Source: Centropus unirufus (taxonomy: Eukaryota > Chordata > Aves > Cuculiformes > Centropidae). From it: 64,000 nt of DNA. The notes beneath the pieces are model-generated. The model saw only the letters and a list, made by a program, of their open reading frames with translations. It was not told the origin of the DNA and did no database searches. The translations under genes and the position numbers were made by a program. Shown in pieces: positions 13,795 to 26,750 of this stretch (position 1 is the first letter of the stretch; each line of letters begins with the position of its first letter). Location of the stretch: assembly GCA_013397695.1 (NCBI GenBank), contig VYZI01000054.1, positions 1,653,209-1,717,208 on the forward strand. The letters are read 5' to 3'.

Positions 13795-14135
13795 TAGTAG
13801 CAGTCTTCAGATACAGGAATGACTGCTGCAGTGTGAAGGGGAGCAATCTGTTCTTCAGGCCAGTGCTGGAAAGGATTAGAAATAATGAGTTTCAGTGAAA
13901 GCAAAAACATTAAGGGGGAAAAAAATAAAACCTAAACAAGCCCTCTTTTGAACAGTGTGGACAGGGAAACATCAAGCTGACTGTGAAGTTATGATGACTT
14001 CATCATTGGAAATCTGTGAGAGACCTTAAACAAACATCTGTCAGGACTAACACATCTGCTGTTGATGACTCATAGGGCAGGGGGATAGATGAGATGGCCT
14101 CTGAGAGCCCTCCCAACCATATGAGTCTGTGACAT
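13795..14135 (+). repeat. CR1 3' UTR and 3' terminus
   Basis: The sequence matches the typical CR1 3' region as I recall it: cagtcttcagata, gggagcaatctgttctt, aagaaataatg-type text, atcattgga, acatctgtcagga and finally gagatggcctctgag followed by tcccaaccat. The element ends near gtctgtgac, a decayed form of the family's 8-bp terminal repeat. It is joined directly to endonuclease-region sequence, so the deleted RT segment lies just upstream. The bases from about 13,690 to 13,795 are not clearly assignable to CR1. Confidence 0.82.
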
Positions 14136-14469
14136 AGATATGAATAATTCACTTTTTATCTTTGCAGAGATGTGGAAATAAATAATAACTGAAAGACTAA
14201 TCTTAGAAAAACTGAAAAGACTCAGAAGAAAACACATATAAATCATTGGTAATCCTGAAAGATAACTTATACTAAATTGCGAAAGTGCTCAGCACCTAGA
14301 CAGTTAGGCAGCTTTTCATAATGCCTCAACTACAATTCAAATGTCAAGTGAACACAGGCTTGCCAACCAATAGTTTAGAGATTTTCTAGGCAAATTGCCA
14401 TTTGAATTTTGAAAACTAGAGCAAGTAAGGTAGAAGAATAGTCCCTTCTAACCTGTAATGTGTCAGATC

Positions 14470-14930
14470 TTTGACTGTACATGATCCATCATTGTGACAA
14501 AGACAACATTCGATTAATTTACAGTCAGTTTTATTGCTGAATCTACTTATTGCATAGTCTGTGTTACAATTTATCATAGCCAGGCACCCATACATGGGAA
14601 GAAATGGATATTTTATGTATCTTTCACCCAGAATAAGCTGTGCTAATTACTAGCATCAGTATTATTTACGCTGGGAGCATGCACTTGAACAAAATAGAGG
14701 CTGCATACAACAGATGAAAAACAGATTAAAAACATTTGTTTTAAAAAGGTTAAACTGTGTATGAATAATTTATTCACAATGCTCCATGTAATTAGCAATA
14801 CAGGAATTATTTGGTAATAACTAAACGATTACTGTGCACTTTCTGGATTAATTTAACAGTCTTTACTGTCAATCTATGAAAATAGTGCAAGAACTCAAGA
14901 ACAGTTTCTCAAATAACTGCTTTTGCAAAA
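14470..14930. promoter_or_regulatory. Candidate conserved non-coding element
   Basis: This stretch is free of recognisable repeats and long homopolymer runs. It is dense in TAAT/ATTA homeodomain-type cores (for example near 14,512, 14,645, 14,790 and 14,848), plus AATTATT-type and TTTGCAA-type words. No frame is open across it. Composition of this kind is common in developmental enhancers and in deeply conserved elements of gene deserts. The call is by appearance only; conservation cannot be seen in one sequence. Confidence 0.25.
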
Positions 14931-17056
14931 ATAGCATTGATGTTCCTGAAAAAATTTTGGCTGGATTAACCACACCAGGTACCCTAATATAAATATTATT
15001 TTTAATTTGGTTTAATATTTCTTTCACTGATTGATATCAGTGTCCCGAAGGGTTTGAACAATACTCATGCCTAAAGCTTCACAGTTACCTTTCTTGGAGT
15101 GTTGCCAAAATAATGCATCTTTTCTACTGTCTTATTCCAGTTTACCCCAGGTTCTGAAATGGTCTTTGTATGAAATACTCATAATTTAAGAGCTTCTTTC
15201 TCTGGTGGCCTTCACTCTTACGTTTATGTAGCTTTCCTTGTGGAATGCCATTGAGGTACGGTTTGCTCTGTACTTCCACCTTCATTCAGTATGGTTGTGG
15301 TTTAAGTTGCTAACATAAACATAACATAAACATTTCGCTTCTTTCCTTTGTTCCCATCTGTGTACAGGATGTACAGAAGACTAGAGAAGCAAATGAAGGG
15401 TAAGGAGAAAGTACTGGTCTAAAACCTTGGACTGAACTTTCTCAAGAAACAGCAAGTGGCAAAAGCTGAACTAAGGTCCAAGCCAAATGCTCTCTTAAAC
15501 TTGTTAAAAAAAAGTTCCCAGTTCCAGAAACATGGGCCTTTGTTGGTTCCTGAAATGTCACTGTATTATAAATACGGAAATGTCCAGATAGCATTTTTCC
15601 ATCTCTCCTTTTGTAATCCAGCTCAGGCTGCACTGAACTTGACTGAAGCTATTTGTTTCAACGCTACCAAAATGCTTTGATACTTGAGTGTATATGAAAG
15701 GATATCAGGGATAATTTGCAAGTTTCTAAATCTTAGATCTGTGGAAATACACCAATGCCTATCTCTTTATCTTGTGTTTCATAGGAGACATATCTGATAT
15801 GATATGTGGTTTGAAGGTGTTGAATCAGTGCCCGGTAATGAATTTAAAGGCCTCTGCTTTATAATGGAGAGTTTTAGAAGCTGACATTAATGTATCAAAG
15901 GAAAAAAATCTGAGTTTAAGGAGTATACGGTAGAAAGAAGAAGGCAGGGAGAGAATTCTCCAACATGAAGCATAAAACTGAGTGAGGGGTGGCAGGGCAA
16001 AACCCAGATAGCTGAACATTGGACTTATGGTTGGACACTTTCATAAGGAAGAGAAGATAAATACAGTACGATTTTGCTGTCTAACTGTGGTAAAGCTGCC
16101 TGGATGGCAAAGGCCAGTTTCTTAACAACCTCTTCGATTTGATGTCTAGTCTAGTACAGAGGATTAAACATTGGTATGACACGTGGAAATAAACTCTTCC
16201 AAATTGAGCAGAATGGGGAATGAAACCTAACTTTTCCTCTTCCCAACCCTTTATCCAAGATGCCATGTCAACCAAATAAGGATCATTTGTTATCTACTAA
16301 GGTGCCATGAACCAAAACTTTCTACATAGATGTTTCTGAGCAGCTGTGAACTGTACTTTGCTCTTTCATTCCCTGTGAACTGAAAGCTTTTGTTCCTTGT
16401 TTTCTCTTTTCTCCTCTTAGGTATTGAAAATCTGTAAAAACTACTAAAGAAAAACTGAATGGGTTTATCACTGCAAAGATTTAATATCAGTTAGACCATA
16501 CACTGTATCAAACATTATCCAAAAGGTTCTAACAGATTTTTTTTAGGAGCTGCTTTAGTATTATCCATTTCTCACTGGCAAGCAAGCCTGAAGGACGCTT
16601 TTCAAACACCTATCGGAGTTTTGCTGCTTGGATGCTCAGCTGAAACCATGCACTTAATTTTCAAAAGTAATGAGTACCTACACAGGCCTGCTGATTCCAG
16701 ATGGCTGAAGACCTTTGATGGTCTTTGAAAGTGCAGGATGTAATAATCCACTGAACATCACAAAAGGAGGTAGCCAAAATTGAGAAATATAACTGAAAAT
16801 GACTTTACTTTTCTTGTGATGTTCGTATAAATGACACTTACCCCTCCAGGGGGAACATGTTCATGACCCTAAATTTGAAAATGTAAAGAACCGCAGACAC
16901 CTATGCTAAAAGAGGACCAATGAAGACACAAAAGAGTTCTCCCTTGGAAACACGCAGTGTTATTGTGAGTTGTATCTTCTTGTCAGCTTTACATTTCAGA
17001 GCTAAGCACGATATCCCAAACATGCCAGATAAATAAAATGTGAGTAAAAATTCATA

Positions 17057-17094
17057 TTTACAACAGTTCTGTAACTTTACAACAGTTCTGTAAC
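17057..17094. repeat. Perfect 19-bp tandem duplication
   Basis: The unit tttacaacagttctgtaac occurs twice with no mismatch and no spacer. Perfect identity suggests a recent slippage or duplication event. Confidence 0.95.
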
Positions 17095-20000
17095 TAAGAA
17101 ACCTCTATTAACAATGTCCAATTTGTCTCCGATATTAATATCACATATTTAAGTGTATTGCAGTCTACATTATTTCTGTGTGTCTTTGCATGCCTGCTAA
17201 GATTTATAGTGTATAAACATTCAATTGATACTGTTTTGGAAAAGAAAGCTCTGCAAATACAATGAATATACATAAAAATTTCTCCTGTAAGAAAGAAAAA
17301 AATCTTTTTTTATCATGTATTGTATGCAAAGAAGATGCTGGATGCTGATGCTGCTTTGAATGTTTCATTTGTTTTTTGATATAATCTAATTTGCCTGTAC
17401 TATTTACAACATCTGTAAAATGTGTTCTTCCTTTTACAAATGGAAAAATGTCAGAGAAATATGTTGTATGTTTGAAATATCCAGGAATTCTCTATGTTTT
17501 GTCCCCTTTGTACTTCCAGAGAATGCAAAGGAACAAAAAAGTAAGAAAGAAAACAGGTCCAGGTGCACAGAATTCTTGTGGAAACCTTTTCAGATTATCT
17601 TAGCTTTTCAGCTTCCAATGTTAAGAAATTTTATTTGTGATGAGGAAAAGAAACTTTTAGAAAGAACTTCAGCCTAATTTCCTCCTCACACTGTCTTCTC
17701 CCTGGGTTCTTGAGTATTTTTCTGTCCTAATGGAATTCTGTCACATACTAAACATTCTGTTGAGTTTATTATGAGTAATATTCTTTTACAAGTTTAGGGT
17801 CTTCACATTGTTTACATCTTGATCAGAGATAGATTTCAGGGGCATGTCATAAATATAATTGTTCCTGTCTATGTATCTCCCTCAAAACACCTCATTATAT
17901 CGCTCCTCTCAATATAATTCAGCTGGAATGACTTTCCATATTCCATGCAAAAATATATATTTTCAGATCATACATCTTTTGTTAGTAGATGCAACAGAAA
18001 ATATGAATAGATGGTGGGTATTGTCAGATGTAGCTTGTGGTTAAAAATTAGCTATTTACTAATTTAAGAATCCATAAATAAAGGAGAAGAGAAATTTATT
18101 TTCTTCCTGCAGTGTTCAGTATAAGAAACATGAAAAATTGTCTCAATGCAAGTCCCATATGAGAGATGTCAAAAGTCTGTCTACTGAGAAGCTGATCAGA
18201 AGTACCAAGTGAAATTAAAATCTGTTGAACTTCTAATTAATTTTATTTTCTGGGAATATGTCCAGGTACCTGCAGCTTCTTTTAAAACCTTCTGTTGTAC
18301 TACATCAAAGGTATCCATTTTTCCATACTTTTGTCCCATTAGGTAAGTATGAAAGCACATCATCTATACTTTACTTTTTAAGAAGCAGCATGTTTGTCTA
18401 GTATAAAATGAATACAATAATCTCTGGTTCAAGACTCATAACAAGGTATTATTGTCTATATTCCATACAGCTTAGTACTCAGAAAAAAAATTCAGACCTA
18501 AGTGATAACAGATTATTTTCTAACAATCATCATCTTATTCTAAATATTAAAGTAAATTACACATAGTGACAAATCCCTCAAACTACAATGCTTCATCATG
18601 CAAGAACATTTCACTCTTCATTTATAACTTCCCCTCATCCTGTTAGTTTTGTAACTGCTCAGACAGAAACTGTTTAGGTAACAGCTTGTTGAGAGAACTC
18701 CATGTTTTCCCAGTATGTACTTGAAGAAGATTAATGAATCTTACTAACATGCCAAGTCAATCTGTTCCCTTCTGTCAATCAACTCCCATAGAACAAGTAT
18801 GTCTGTCTCACTGGCTATATTTTCATGCAGATACACCGCAAAGGTTTAATTAAAACACTAACCACAAGTGATCCTGAAATACATTCCAGTATACTATTTA
18901 AGAAATAATTGGATAGGTATTAGGTAAGCGTTTTTATGAAGAAGCTTTCCTTCAAAGGGTCAACGAGGATGAATGAGAGGATAAACAACATGAATAATTT
19001 GACAGACTAATTTGACAGAGTAAATCTTGTGATTTAATTTTGATTTCTGTTGTCTGTTGCTTCAGCCTATTTTTAAAAATAAAATCTGCCTACAACATCC
19101 TACTTACCTATTGTCCAGGAATAAAAAAATTATATTTAAAACGAAGTACGGTATCAGTCTTCTTTCACTGGTGAGGTGATGGGAGGAGAGGAAATTTTGT
19201 ATAGAGGGAAAGTAGCTGACAATTTTTGTAAGACTGACTTTTCATGTCAGCAAGAAGTAATGCGCCCACCTATTCCATTATATTAATTTTTAAAGAAAGA
19301 AAATAAGAAACAAAATGGGTGTACACAAGACAGTGCCTTTACCAGTACCACTGGAAAATTGTGGGGAAGTACTTTACTACCTACTCTACGTTGCTGTAGA
19401 AAAACAGTAGACTTCTCTCAAAGAGATAAAATTACAATGTTACATACTAAATGCGAGTGAACCGGAGCATGGATGAGTTAGCCAGCAGAGTCAGATCTGA
19501 CACTGGAGGGAGCAATCCTTTGAGAATGCAGTAATGGGAGCCAGGGGAATACCCCAGAGGAATTCAGTCATGTTCGGGGAAAAAAAGGAGAGACTAGAGT
19601 AGAAGCAAAGAGAATGAAGATGAAAGTTCATTTGTGGAAGGCCGAGTACCACTTCCAGAGGATAAGAAAATGAAAAGTCTGAAAATTATTTATATTTTTA
19701 TTAATCATTTCAGAGTGAAGTGCTTCCCTCAAAACATAAATATAGAAAACTACCTAGGATTTAAAAAAAAATTGTAAATATATATATGTGTATGGTTTGA
19801 ACAGATTGTTAACAACTGTAATTCCTTCTATTCATTGAAGTAGGACAGCTTCTAATCTGTTTTCTACTTTCTACAGGGATGTCCAAAGGGAATGAAAATT
19901 CAGCAAGATCCAGAAAAACAGAGAGTTAAGACACTGCAGACAAATTAAACAGTTGAAACACATTTATTTTTTCATAAATGGTAAATGTTGCTTAATTAAC

Positions 20001-23000
20001 CTAATATGAGAACATTAAGGACAAGAAATTATTATACTTGCAGAGGTATTACATCCTTGAGGGAAAAATAACAACCATTTCATGGCCTATTTCAGAGAAT
20101 ATACATGTGGTTCCTACCCTTTGCAGTCATTGAAAGAGGAGTCAGACTAGCCCAACTGTTCCAGTGACGGAAGGTGTAGCCCAAAATATATAAAAATGTT
20201 TCAGTGGGCAAAATTTCTACAGGGCCATCAGGCTTTCTTCCCTACCACAGCAGGAGCTAGTAGCAGCTCTGGCACTGTCCTGCACTTCAAGAGAAAATTA
20301 TTTATCTCAAAAAATGCCTTCTAGCTCTTTTTGTGTATTGCTTTAACAAGCCAAGGGTTTCTGGGAGGGCCCAACTTGGTCTTGGTTGACTTTGGGCTGA
20401 TCCTCACAGTCCTCTGGAGCCAGACTGACTTCAATCCTCTAGTTGTCTTGCAGTTTCTCTGCTGTATTGTCTTTTCTTGTCCATTTGAACAGGTAGAATT
20501 TGGTTGGAAATTGCATGGTGAAAGCATCCTGGATCATCTCTTCTTTATGTAGCTCTGTGAGAAAAAGGAAAATAAAAACAACCAACCCCAACTATGTCAT
20601 TGCTCTGCATGATCAGGAAGATAGAAGATAATAAACCACATCAATAACCAGACATGGACTACTGAGACCTCCATACATAGGTCAAATTTTGTAACTTTGT
20701 GTCTGGAGCACAAAACTAACTGTGTTACCTTGGAGACCATACAAAGAATAGATCAACAGGAAACTACAGATAAATGTCTGAGAGTCTAGAAGAAATGGCC
20801 GAGAACCTTGTGTAATACAGGATATGCTACTGGGGGTGGAGCAGAGAGTAGTGGAGCGAAATGGGACAAGCTCCTACTAGACCTTTTTCGCTATCAGTCA
20901 ATGATATGACATATCAGCTGAAGATGGAGTTTCATGGGTGAGTGAGGTACATGAATGGAATCTAGACAAAGGGGTGAGGAAATGGGATAAGAAAGAGCTG
21001 CTCCTGCTATATATCACTGAGTAATTATCTAATTGTCCAGTTAATTGTCTTCATGGTCTTTTGGAAACTAGATTTCTTTATCTTAGTATCTCTGATGGGG
21101 ACAACTAAATGGTCCAGCTGAGACATACAGCTGATGTTGGGAGTGGGAGAGACAGGAAAAAACTGGAGACTGGGGTCATCCACTCAGGTCAGAGATGACC
21201 AAATGTTTTCCAGGTGCAAACATTGAAGTCTGTGGGCTGGGCAAATTTGGGAAATAACATTTCTGGACATGACAGTACTGCTTGCTTGGAGAACTTCCAT
21301 TTGGCTCTGTTTATGACCCTCTGCTGTCTAATTAAAGTGAGTTTCTGGCTTCATATAGATAGAGGTCCAGAACAAGCTGAGGAGGGCATTGGTTTCTGAA
21401 GTGATGCTGGGAAGTTTAAAGACAAAGAGGAACACAGACATGCAGTTATCACAGTTGTCATGTCCAGTGTGCTACATACATGATCTGTTCCCTTGGCAGG
21501 ATTCATGTGCCTCCCCACTCACATTTCCCCTTTAGATGTTCCCTCTAACAGAAATGTACTCACCAGAGGCCATCTCTTGGGTTGCAGAAGGGATTTGCCT
21601 GTGATATCTGGGAAGATCATGTCCTGGATGATGCCAGCAGGTCTGAGTTTTAGAGTGGAATGAGCCTGAGGTGTGGCAAGGACCCCTTGCCAAGGTGGTG
21701 CTAGAATTCCTGTTGGGCACTCAGCTCTACCTTACTGAAAAAATTCTGTGAACACTTAAATTCCCTGGTGATGTACCATCTGTGTATGTTGTCCAGATTA
21801 TCTTAAATGGAAAACTACATCTCACAGCCCTAATCGACTCAGCTCTTTCTTCAAGAGAACATCTTAATCTGTTGTTTCTGAACTGATCACTTCTCTGTTG
21901 ACACTAGCCTCAGCCTCAGCTTGGCTACTCAGAGTAGTGTTTTGTTTTTCCACAGGTCTTCTCAGACATAAACCTATGCCACAGTCTCAGTCTTTCTTCA
22001 TGAGCTGCTGTAGCAATAACAGTGAATAGAACATTCCTTCATTTTTTTTGAAGAGGCTTTCTAAAAGTAGATATTTCTTGGGGTGCAGGAACTGTCAGGG
22101 CAAGAGATTTCATGATGGTACCATGAAACACGTTTACAAAACATGTAAAGACAGAACTTGAGCATAATGATACCACCATGAGGAACTTTTCCTCCCAACT
22201 CACCTGCCTAGGCCTCAAGCTGACAAGCCAGCAACTGTGGAGTCTAGATTTTAGTGCAGATTTAAATCTAATTACATATGATGGCATATACAAGTTTTAT
22301 GTTATGTCAGAGCCTGGTGGCCTGTTCTCATTGGAAACAGGAAAGGAAAAGGAAGGAGATGTTTCCTCAAATATTCCATGCATCAGAGATGTGGAGAAGG
22401 AGGCTGCAGAGTCTACAACCGTCTGCTGAATCCAGCAATTGTCACTCAGAGGAGAATCCCATGACTAAGTGGACTAGAAGAGCTCTTCTCTTCAAGGTTA
22501 CATTTCGTCTTGTTTCCTTTAATATTAGAACCCAAAGAGGATTTTGTTCAGTGTAGAATGACATTACAAGATTTTATTAAGTAGGTCTACATACGCACTT
22601 CTTCACTGAAGTTTCAAGTACAATGGCTTGAGAGAAGTCTTAGGAAGCATTTTATTTTGTTTTTAAGTATTTTTTATGCTTTAAATCAGGTCTTTTACTG
22701 TCAAATGAAATGAACAGAAAATGAAAAGTTCTTATTCAAAAGAATGCCCAAGTCAAAGAGCATTAGAGATACAATATATATTACTAAGGAGTTGATAATT
22801 TTATTGTAGTATTAAATAAATGCAGAGACCCCACACATGCCTATATAAAATGCCTGTTTGAATGCCATGGTGTGGTTAGGATATGTCTAGATATTTGGTA
22901 TGCAAACTTAATGTATGAACTGTTCTTTAAACTGCTGATTGTATCCTTAGGTGGGTTTTTGTGAATTAATAGTGCTTGCTGATTGGTAAAAAATAATCAT

Positions 23001-25742
23001 GAATCCCAGTTTGCAAAGTTCTGTCTAACGTAAATATTTGCCTTAAAGGTAGAAGGTTTTAAATGAGTGGGTTAAATATGCTTCATAAAATATGAAGCAT
23101 AACATGAACAAAATTAGCAAACCTAATTTATCATTAAAACACTTCTAGGATATTAAACCTCATTTATGCTCACACAATTTAGTAAGGGGAAGTCAGATGT
23201 TTCTCAGCCTTTTGGTCATAGCAGAAGAAATTCCAGCCTCTCATTCACAAACTTGTTCTCGTTCTTCTTGAAATACACTTTCTATCAAATCAAGTGAGAT
23301 CAATATCTTGATTTTTCAGAGTGACACATTTAAACAAGGCACAAAACTCGATGATAGAAGCTAACAAAGACTGAGTATTCAGGGAATTTTTAACAATTCA
23401 TTTTTCTTTAAGGAGGTGAGAGAGGTTGTGATTAATTCCAGGTTTTCCTTCTCTGCCTTGTAATATAACAAGTATATGAAAATGATCCAGAGTTACCTCT
23501 TCTTCTTAGAAAAATGAAGAAAGAAAAAACCAGGTAATTATCTTTATTGCATTGAAAACAAGAAAAAAACATGTGGCAGGTGCAAATTTACTGTTGCTTT
23601 TCTGTGAAATTTAAAGACAAGACTTTAGGAAAGACCATTCAGTATAGATATGATAAGCCTAACTAGAGCAATCCTAATGCTGAAACTAACTTTTCATGTC
23701 TGCGATGTAACAAATATTATACCTGGTTATAACACTCCAAAGTTTCCAGCATTTCAGCTCTAAAAGATGTAATCAAGATATTTCATGAACCTTAACTTGG
23801 AAGAAACCTCTCTGACCCAGTGCACATGCTCCAGCTGGAATGTTGTCACTCAGAAATAAATCACGTCTGCTTAAAGTTCTTCCCCAGCAGTATTCGAATC
23901 TGTCCAGTAAAATGATACAAACTAAATCTGCCATAATGCTAATTTACATTGCCATTAATGAGAACACAAGTTTTAAATCACAGACATAGAAGTACTATTG
24001 TGCATCCAGCTTATTTCAGCTCCACTCAGGGTGATAAGGCATTCTCTAGACAATTGTAATTATGAGTAATTTGTAAAAGTAATAAGAACTGCTTTTTATT
24101 ACATGCAATAAAAATCAATTCTTCATTCAATTATCTTTCCTGGCTATGATATGATAGCTGCCCTGAATGAATGCAACAGAAAAAAAAAGCTGAGCTAAGT
24201 TCTAAGGACAAGAACTATTAAAGAGAAAGAGAACACCATTTGAAAAAAAAGAAGGTACCAAAATCTCCTCTCTGTTTCAAATTTTGGCATAAATACATGA
24301 TAATAAATATTATGATCCTTCTTTTTCTTTCATACCCAAACTTCACATATATTAATGTAAATTTAAGCACAAGACCAATTTCATTGATTAAGTGGGATAT
24401 TTCTTGTGGTTAATGTGAAGGACACATATAAAACTTTGTAGAATCAGAGTGATGGTGAAGAAAAGCAGTTTGCATCTGATTAGCTTCCATAGAAAACCTT
24501 ATTGAACTCAAAGTTAAACAATAACTCCAATTTATAAATAAAACAGAGCTTAAAATCATAGATACCGTCTATTTAATAATTCATTTATTTAATAATGCAT
24601 TTCATACTTGGGAGAAAGGTGTTTATTTTGAACAGAGTCAGAATTAGAGAGATTTTGGATAAACAGGAAAATATCGGGGTACAAGTCCCTGGTTTTGATT
24701 TGTGTATTTCTTTTTGTTGTAACACTTTTCTATTCAATTAGAGGGGTCTGGAAATAAAGTAAAACGAGTAAAAGTCTCTAAAAAGCATATTTTGAACTGT
24801 ATCATAGATTTTTTTGTTCCAGGGGAACTGGAACATAGGAACAAGGATAACAAATTTAATTTTGCAGGTGGCACTGGATTTTTGTTTGTTATCTTAGTCT
24901 CTTAGTCGGTCTGAGGGAAGGGTAAATGAAGACATGCAGGGCCATAGAGATACTCAAACACATGAGTCTGAGTAGGTGACTTGCTATGGTAGTGCTCATT
25001 TCCTCATCTGCCAAAGACATGAAATTTTTATGGAAGCAATAAAATGAGGCTCCACTGCAGAGGTGATTTGACGATAGGCCACTTTACCTGACTACCTTTG
25101 ACCTCCCTTCTTAAGAAGGATTGAATTTTGATTCAGAACAATAAAAATGAGCCTCATTGAGTCTGCACCAGTTAACCACCCTATAAAGACTATTTAATGG
25201 GCAAACTATCCAAGGATTATGTGAATCTAAAAGGTTATAGGTTATAGCCTGTTTTTTACAACCTCTGTAGCATAAGGCATCACTACTAAGATAGCAATGA
25301 ATGTCATCTGAAGTCAGGAGCCATTTGTGGAGCATTTTATTAAAAAAAATCCATATAAAATACATGTTCTGGATCCTTCAGTCTTCCTCAAACCTTCGTC
25401 TGCTAACTTGTCTTATATCTCCTTTGTCTTTTAAATTGTACGTATTTTAGAAAGTTGCCCTATCTTTACCTTTGTGTGTCAATTGCTTTGAAGGCATAAA
25501 TAGACCTATAAGAATATTTATGATTTATATTTATTATGAAATGTATAGCTTGTAAATATTTGGGAAGAGTACATTTTATGGCATATTGGTAACTTCAAAT
25601 TTGTAGTCAAGATTTCAGATCCTCCTCTGAAGAGTTGTGCTAATTGGTAACTTGTACCTCTAGTGATAGAAACAGAGTTACATAGTTCATAAACAGAAGT
25701 CATAATGATGATTTTTCAAAGTTAGCTCATAGAGAGACAATC

Positions 25743-25796
25743 TTTTAATTTAATTTAATTTCTTTTCAATTAATTTCTTTTCATTTCATTTCATCA
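25743..25796. repeat. Compound pentanucleotide microsatellite
   Basis: About three units of TTTAA-type repeat are followed, after a degenerate middle with two copies of ttaatttctttt-like text, by about three units of TTTCA (ending tttcatttcat). It is AT-rich and short, likely polymorphic in length, with no evident function. Confidence 0.85.
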
Positions 25797-26510
25797 TTCA
25801 GCTGGCCATTTTGAGGTACCTTGAAGAAAGTAATCTGCCTGAGAAACCCATTTTTTCCACTTTTCTAGCTCTACATGGATCAATACCATTGAGTAAGACT
25901 TCACTGTTTTAATTTAATAACACATTTGAATGAGCTGACAGTATATTAAAATGGTGTTTTTCAGATGTCCGTTTTTAGAAAACTCATATAGCACTTATGT
26001 TGATTAAAACAATTAACAAAATCCATGAAATATTCTCTCATTTATATAGAAAGATGGTGTATCTCAGCAATAGATTCATTTTAGTTAAAGCTATTCCTTC
26101 CGATTCTAAAAGGCTTATGTTATTTTAGTCCAGAGTGATACATAATTAACTTTTAAAAGTACATCCTGTTTTTCTGCAAGGTTAACACAAATATGTTTGA
26201 ATCACTTGTATTTAAGAATAGTTCCACAATCTTGGGAAATCAGATGCCTAACACCTTTAGTATACCATGCTAATTTTGTGTTAGGCAGCCAAGTCCCATC
26301 TATCTTTTCCATGCTACTTTGTTCCAAAGTAAAAAGTGGGTCTTGTTCATAAAGCGACATGGCATCTGAATGAAGAACAGCATTACATTTTCCTCCTTGT
26401 TCACCCTTCACTCCTTTCAGCCAAAGGACTCACTGATGTGTGGTGACCCTGGGGTGACTAGTAAGGTGTCATTGTGCATATTCTCCAATGGACACAGATG
26501 GATTATACTC

Positions 26511-26534
26511 TGGCAAAGCTCCTGGCAAAGCTCC
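26511..26534. repeat. Perfect 12-bp tandem duplication
   Basis: The unit tggcaaagctcc is present twice in direct succession, about 30 bases before the CR1 tail that begins at 26,563. Confidence 0.93.
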
Positions 26535-26562
26535 ATGGAAGTAGTTTAAGGATCAGCATTTT

Positions 26563-26750
26563 CATAGAATCATAAAATCACAGAATTGTTTGCATCAGAA
26601 AGGACCTTTAAAGGTTATCTAGTCAACCCCCCTGCAGTTAAGCAGGGGCATCTTCAGCTAGATAAGTTTGCTCAGCAATTTTTTATCTTTTCTCAAAAAC
26701 CTTCATAGCAAAATTCTGTCTGGCTTGAAGAGCACATCTTTCTACACCGC
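26563..26750 (-). mobile_element. CR1 3'-end fragment, minus strand
   Basis: On the plus strand the fragment opens with three 8-base units, catagaat, cataaaat and cacagaat. These are reverse complements of the ATTCTATG-type terminal repeat that ends avian CR1 elements. Then come aaaggacctttaaagg, ttatctagtcaac and cccccctgcagttaag, followed by gcatcttcagctagat, all typical of the CR1 tail in reverse orientation. Similarity is clear to about 26,680 and weak to about 26,750. It is a 5'-truncated copy, as usual for target-primed insertion, and carries no coding sequence. Confidence 0.92.

Larger units (their letters stand above)
11865..14135 (+). mobile_element. CR1 non-LTR retrotransposon, internally deleted
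   Basis: This is a plus-strand CR1 LINE about 2.3 kb long; a complete CR1 is about 4.5 kb. From 5' to 3' it shows an ORF1 remnant with the GDSLL and GTEGPICRPDP motifs, then a decayed ORF1 end. It continues with an ORF2 endonuclease region (ITE, GGVALYV-type, CYRPP, GDFN and RRFLEC motifs) and a CR1 3' UTR whose end resembles the family's final segment. The reverse-transcriptase portion that should lie between about 13,690 and 13,795 is absent. Most CR1 copies are only short 3' fragments, so keeping the 5' half is unusual. Frameshifts and stops in both ORFs, and loss of RT, make it inactive. The exact 5' boundary is uncertain and may lie somewhat before or after 11,865. Confidence 0.93.
14140..26560. 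other. Gene-free unique sequence between CR1 copies
   Basis: I recognise no gene. The first part (14,470-14,930) has the look of a conserved non-coding element. The middle (about 19,900-22,450) is somewhat less AT-rich and carries several 60-90 codon frames on both strands without motifs. A weak CR1-tail-like string (tcccttctaacct, near 14,443) is too short to call. Short tandem repeats at 17,057 and 25,743 are listed separately. It could be intron or intergenic DNA. Confidence 0.55.

Noticed and set aside
19877..19948. Possible terminal exon: tttctactttctacag acceptor followed by 23 codons and a stop
   Set aside because: Too short to distinguish from chance, no polyadenylation signal clearly placed after it, and no upstream exon with matching phase.
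23196..23230. Text tttctcagccttttggtcat resembling the start of U2 snRNA
   Set aside because: Only about 17 bases match and the following conserved U2 sequence is absent.
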